Assembly: GCA_037954235.1 (NCBI GenBank)
Contig: JBBMOA010000009.1
Coordinates: forward strand, 28,492,126-28,556,125
Direction of reading: 5' to 3'
Length of the DNA stretch: 64,000 nt
DNA from: Aulostomus chinensis
Lineage: Eukaryota > Chordata > Actinopteri > Syngnathiformes > Aulostomidae
Made by a program: the position numbers and the translations under genes. The notes under the pieces were generated by a model. The model saw nothing but the letters and a program-made list of their open reading frames with translations. It was not told the DNA's origin and searched no databases. Of this stretch, positions 62,185 through 64,000 are shown one piece after another. Numbering within the stretch: the stretch's first letter is position 1; each line of letters opens with the position of its first letter.

Positions 62185-63131
62185 ATGTGAGTGCTACAGG
62201 TCAAGTGGTGTGAATGCAGAGGCGCCAATCAAACATTTTTGATTGATAGATATGTGTAAATAATAACTCTGCTCTGTCTTTTGTCTGCAGTGTCACTGTC
62301 ACAGGTCCACTTGATGGACAAGATCGGCCTGCTGGCTGAACGTGTTCTTGCAGTCACATCTGACGGTGCAGATTAGTTTTAGCAGGAATGAACACTCGTG
62401 GCAACATTTTGTATTTTTATTTTGATAATTTCATAGGGAGGTGCTGGAATAGCATTATTTATTAGTTAAATATATCATACAATATCACTTAACATTGCTG
62501 TCCCTACTACAACATTAAATAGCACCTAGAGAACGTGTATACTGCCATCTGGTGTTTATTCCAAGAACTGACATGCCAACTGGGCAAGAACTGGTCAGAC
62601 TATCACGCCTGTACAGTGCATAGAATAATAGTTTATATGAAGGCTAACAAGGTATGTGATGATGACTTACATATAATATGATGTCATATTCTAATAGTTT
62701 CTTTGCAGGTATATTCAGTTAAAAAAATATCCATTACCAAGTACTTTGCAACAATGTTGTTAACAACAAATCTGGAACTGAAATATGGCCACGACAGCCA
62801 AGAGTGTAGCAACTACACTCAACTTCTGATGCAGTGCCACCAACAGTTAAAAACGCCAACCCTTCCAAACAGGTCGCAGCATCTCATGACCTGTAAGACC
62901 CATGACAGAATTATAATCAGCCTCAACTTTACTTCCAAGATGGCAACATGCTCCCTTCCCTGGTGTCACTCTCCGGCCAAACTTTAAAAATGTGGAAATC
63001 CTTTCACAGACCTGAACAGGTTCGTCCAATAAGGTTGTTTTCTGATAGATCCTGACCACAAAAGCTTCTCAAGTCTGTAGCACGTTTGTAACAATTGTCT
63101 GCTGTAATAAAACAAAAACATCTTCAGAGAC
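62185..63131. other. Convergent 3' region of apobec2 and the unidentified membrane-protein gene
   Basis: About 0.95 kb without coding sequence, holding the 3' UTRs of both genes. Candidate poly(A) signals are AATAAA on plus at 63106-63111 and TTTATT (minus AATAAA) at 62458-62463. If both are used, the two transcripts would overlap tail to tail. A CAG at 62288-62290 could be a 3' UTR splice acceptor for apobec2 but this is unproven. Confidence 0.4.
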
Positions 63132-64000
63132 TCATTTTTTGAAGGACATCAGCCCCCTGCTGGTTTCTGGTTGACCACCGTTCTCGGTCGTCACAGCTGG
63201 AAAGACATAAAGAGCAGAAAGGAGGATGAGTCATGCATTACGCCTCCACTATTACACAGCACAAGCATCATCCTGTTCAACTGGAATTTGCAATGATATG
63301 ACATCACCTTGCTCCCCCTCCAAGGTCACCAGCGCTGTTGTGTCACAGCAAGGCAGCTCAGCTCCTTCTGCAGGAACTGTTTGAAAAAGCAGCCCAGGAC
63401 AGATACACAGTTAGTGACTCCAGGCAACAACGTGTAGAAAATTTGTTCACTTCACTTAAATGGTTACCTTTAGGTGGAGGATTCAGGTCGGTATCTGTGA
63501 TGTACTCAACCAGTGGGCAGGGAGCGTCTGCAGAGGGAAGGAGACGTCAAACACACGAGAACCAACACCTTGAAAGCGTACTGTGAAAGAGACTCAAAGT
63601 ATCAGTTTCACATGAGGGATTCATTTAAAATAGCTCAGAAATGAATCTTTGGTGGGTTTGTATCTGCAGCAGCGCGTGCAGGTGTGTCACCATACCAGCC
63701 CGGTCCTTCAGCTGAGCCATAGTGAGGAACAGCTCGTCCTCCTCCGGCTTGGTGTCCTCCTCCACTGCAAGATGAGGAAAAAGACACAGAATGATGAAGG
63801 AGAGATGGCTCATGTTGGACATGAAAAATGCCCCCCACTCAGTAAGACCCAAAAACTGCAGTTGAACCTGGTTTGCGGGTGAATCTGAGAACAATGCATC
63901 CAAAGACTACAGCAATGATGCCAAAGAAGATACAGCCAGCGATGGCGAGAAGCACCCTCCTCTTTAAGACTAAAGAAGAGAACAGACAAACAGAGGAAGT
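63132..64000 (-). CDS. Unidentified single-pass membrane protein, C-terminal exons (partial)
   Basis: Five minus-strand exons were built by hand: 63969-63868, 63764-63696, 63527-63468, 63376-63308, 63196-63132. All have GT-AG borders, every junction is phase 1, and the stop is at 63134-63132. The first exon encodes LKRRVLLAIAGCIFFGIIAV and continues hydrophobic to about 24 residues, then RFTRKP: one transmembrane helix with basic residues on both sides. The remaining 87 or so residues are hydrophilic and acidic (VEEDTKPEEDELFLTMAQ, then DAPCPLVEYITDTDLNPPP and LPCCDTTALVTLEGEQ) and end LMSFKK. A string of short, phase-1 exons after a TM segment is typical of cytoplasmic tails of receptors or adhesion proteins with modular extracellular exons. 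I do not recognise the family. The N-terminal part lies beyond the right edge. An alternative topology is possible. Confidence 0.65.

Overview
The window is nuclear DNA from a ray-finned (teleost) fish. The genes are vertebrate, split by short GT-AG introns. Their proteins match the vertebrate families MOV10, WNT2B, FKBPL, EBP, CCDC115 and APOBEC2, and the intergenic DNA is full of long CA/GT microsatellites, as is usual in teleosts. No database search was possible. All gene names rest on reading the translated exons, and the teleost paralogue (a or b copy) is not assigned.

Layout. (1) 1-4258, minus strand: the first ten coding exons of a mov10-type RNA helicase; its helicase core lies beyond the left edge. 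(2) 4259-17887: intergenic, with a 1-kb minisatellite of about sixty 17-bp units at 8581-9603. (3) 17888-28637, minus strand: a complete five-exon wnt2b gene (391 codons). The mov10-wnt2b linkage and relative orientation match human chromosome 1p13, but no ST7L or CAPZA1 exons were recognised between them. (4) 28638-45717: a long stretch without recognised genes, rich in microsatellites and holding TE fragments and two adjacent hairpins. It could contain wnt2b regulatory DNA. (5) 45718-57532: a compact gene cluster made of fkbpl (+), tRNA-Phe (-), a LINE 3' fragment, ebp (-), tRNA-His (-), tRNA-Glu (+), ccdc115 (+) and a five-exon BED-finger/hAT-transposase-derived gene (+). (6) 60088-62184, plus strand: apobec2, with a lysine-rich N-terminus. 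(7) 63132-64000, minus strand: the 3' exons of an unidentified single-pass membrane protein, convergent with apobec2 and running off the right edge.

The genes are not an operon and do not form one pathway. They cover RNA silencing and antiviral restriction (mov10), secreted Wnt signalling (wnt2b), a TPR co-chaperone (fkbpl), sterol isomerisation (ebp), V-ATPase assembly (ccdc115) and a muscle-type deaminase-family protein (apobec2). The most unusual items are the apparently domesticated hAT transposase, which keeps acidic residues at hAT-like spacing but lacks the usual histidine, the 17-bp minisatellite with 102-bp higher-order structure, the perfect 19-bp hairpin at 44836-44876, and the pair of long inverted GT/CA tracts just downstream of wnt2b exon 4.
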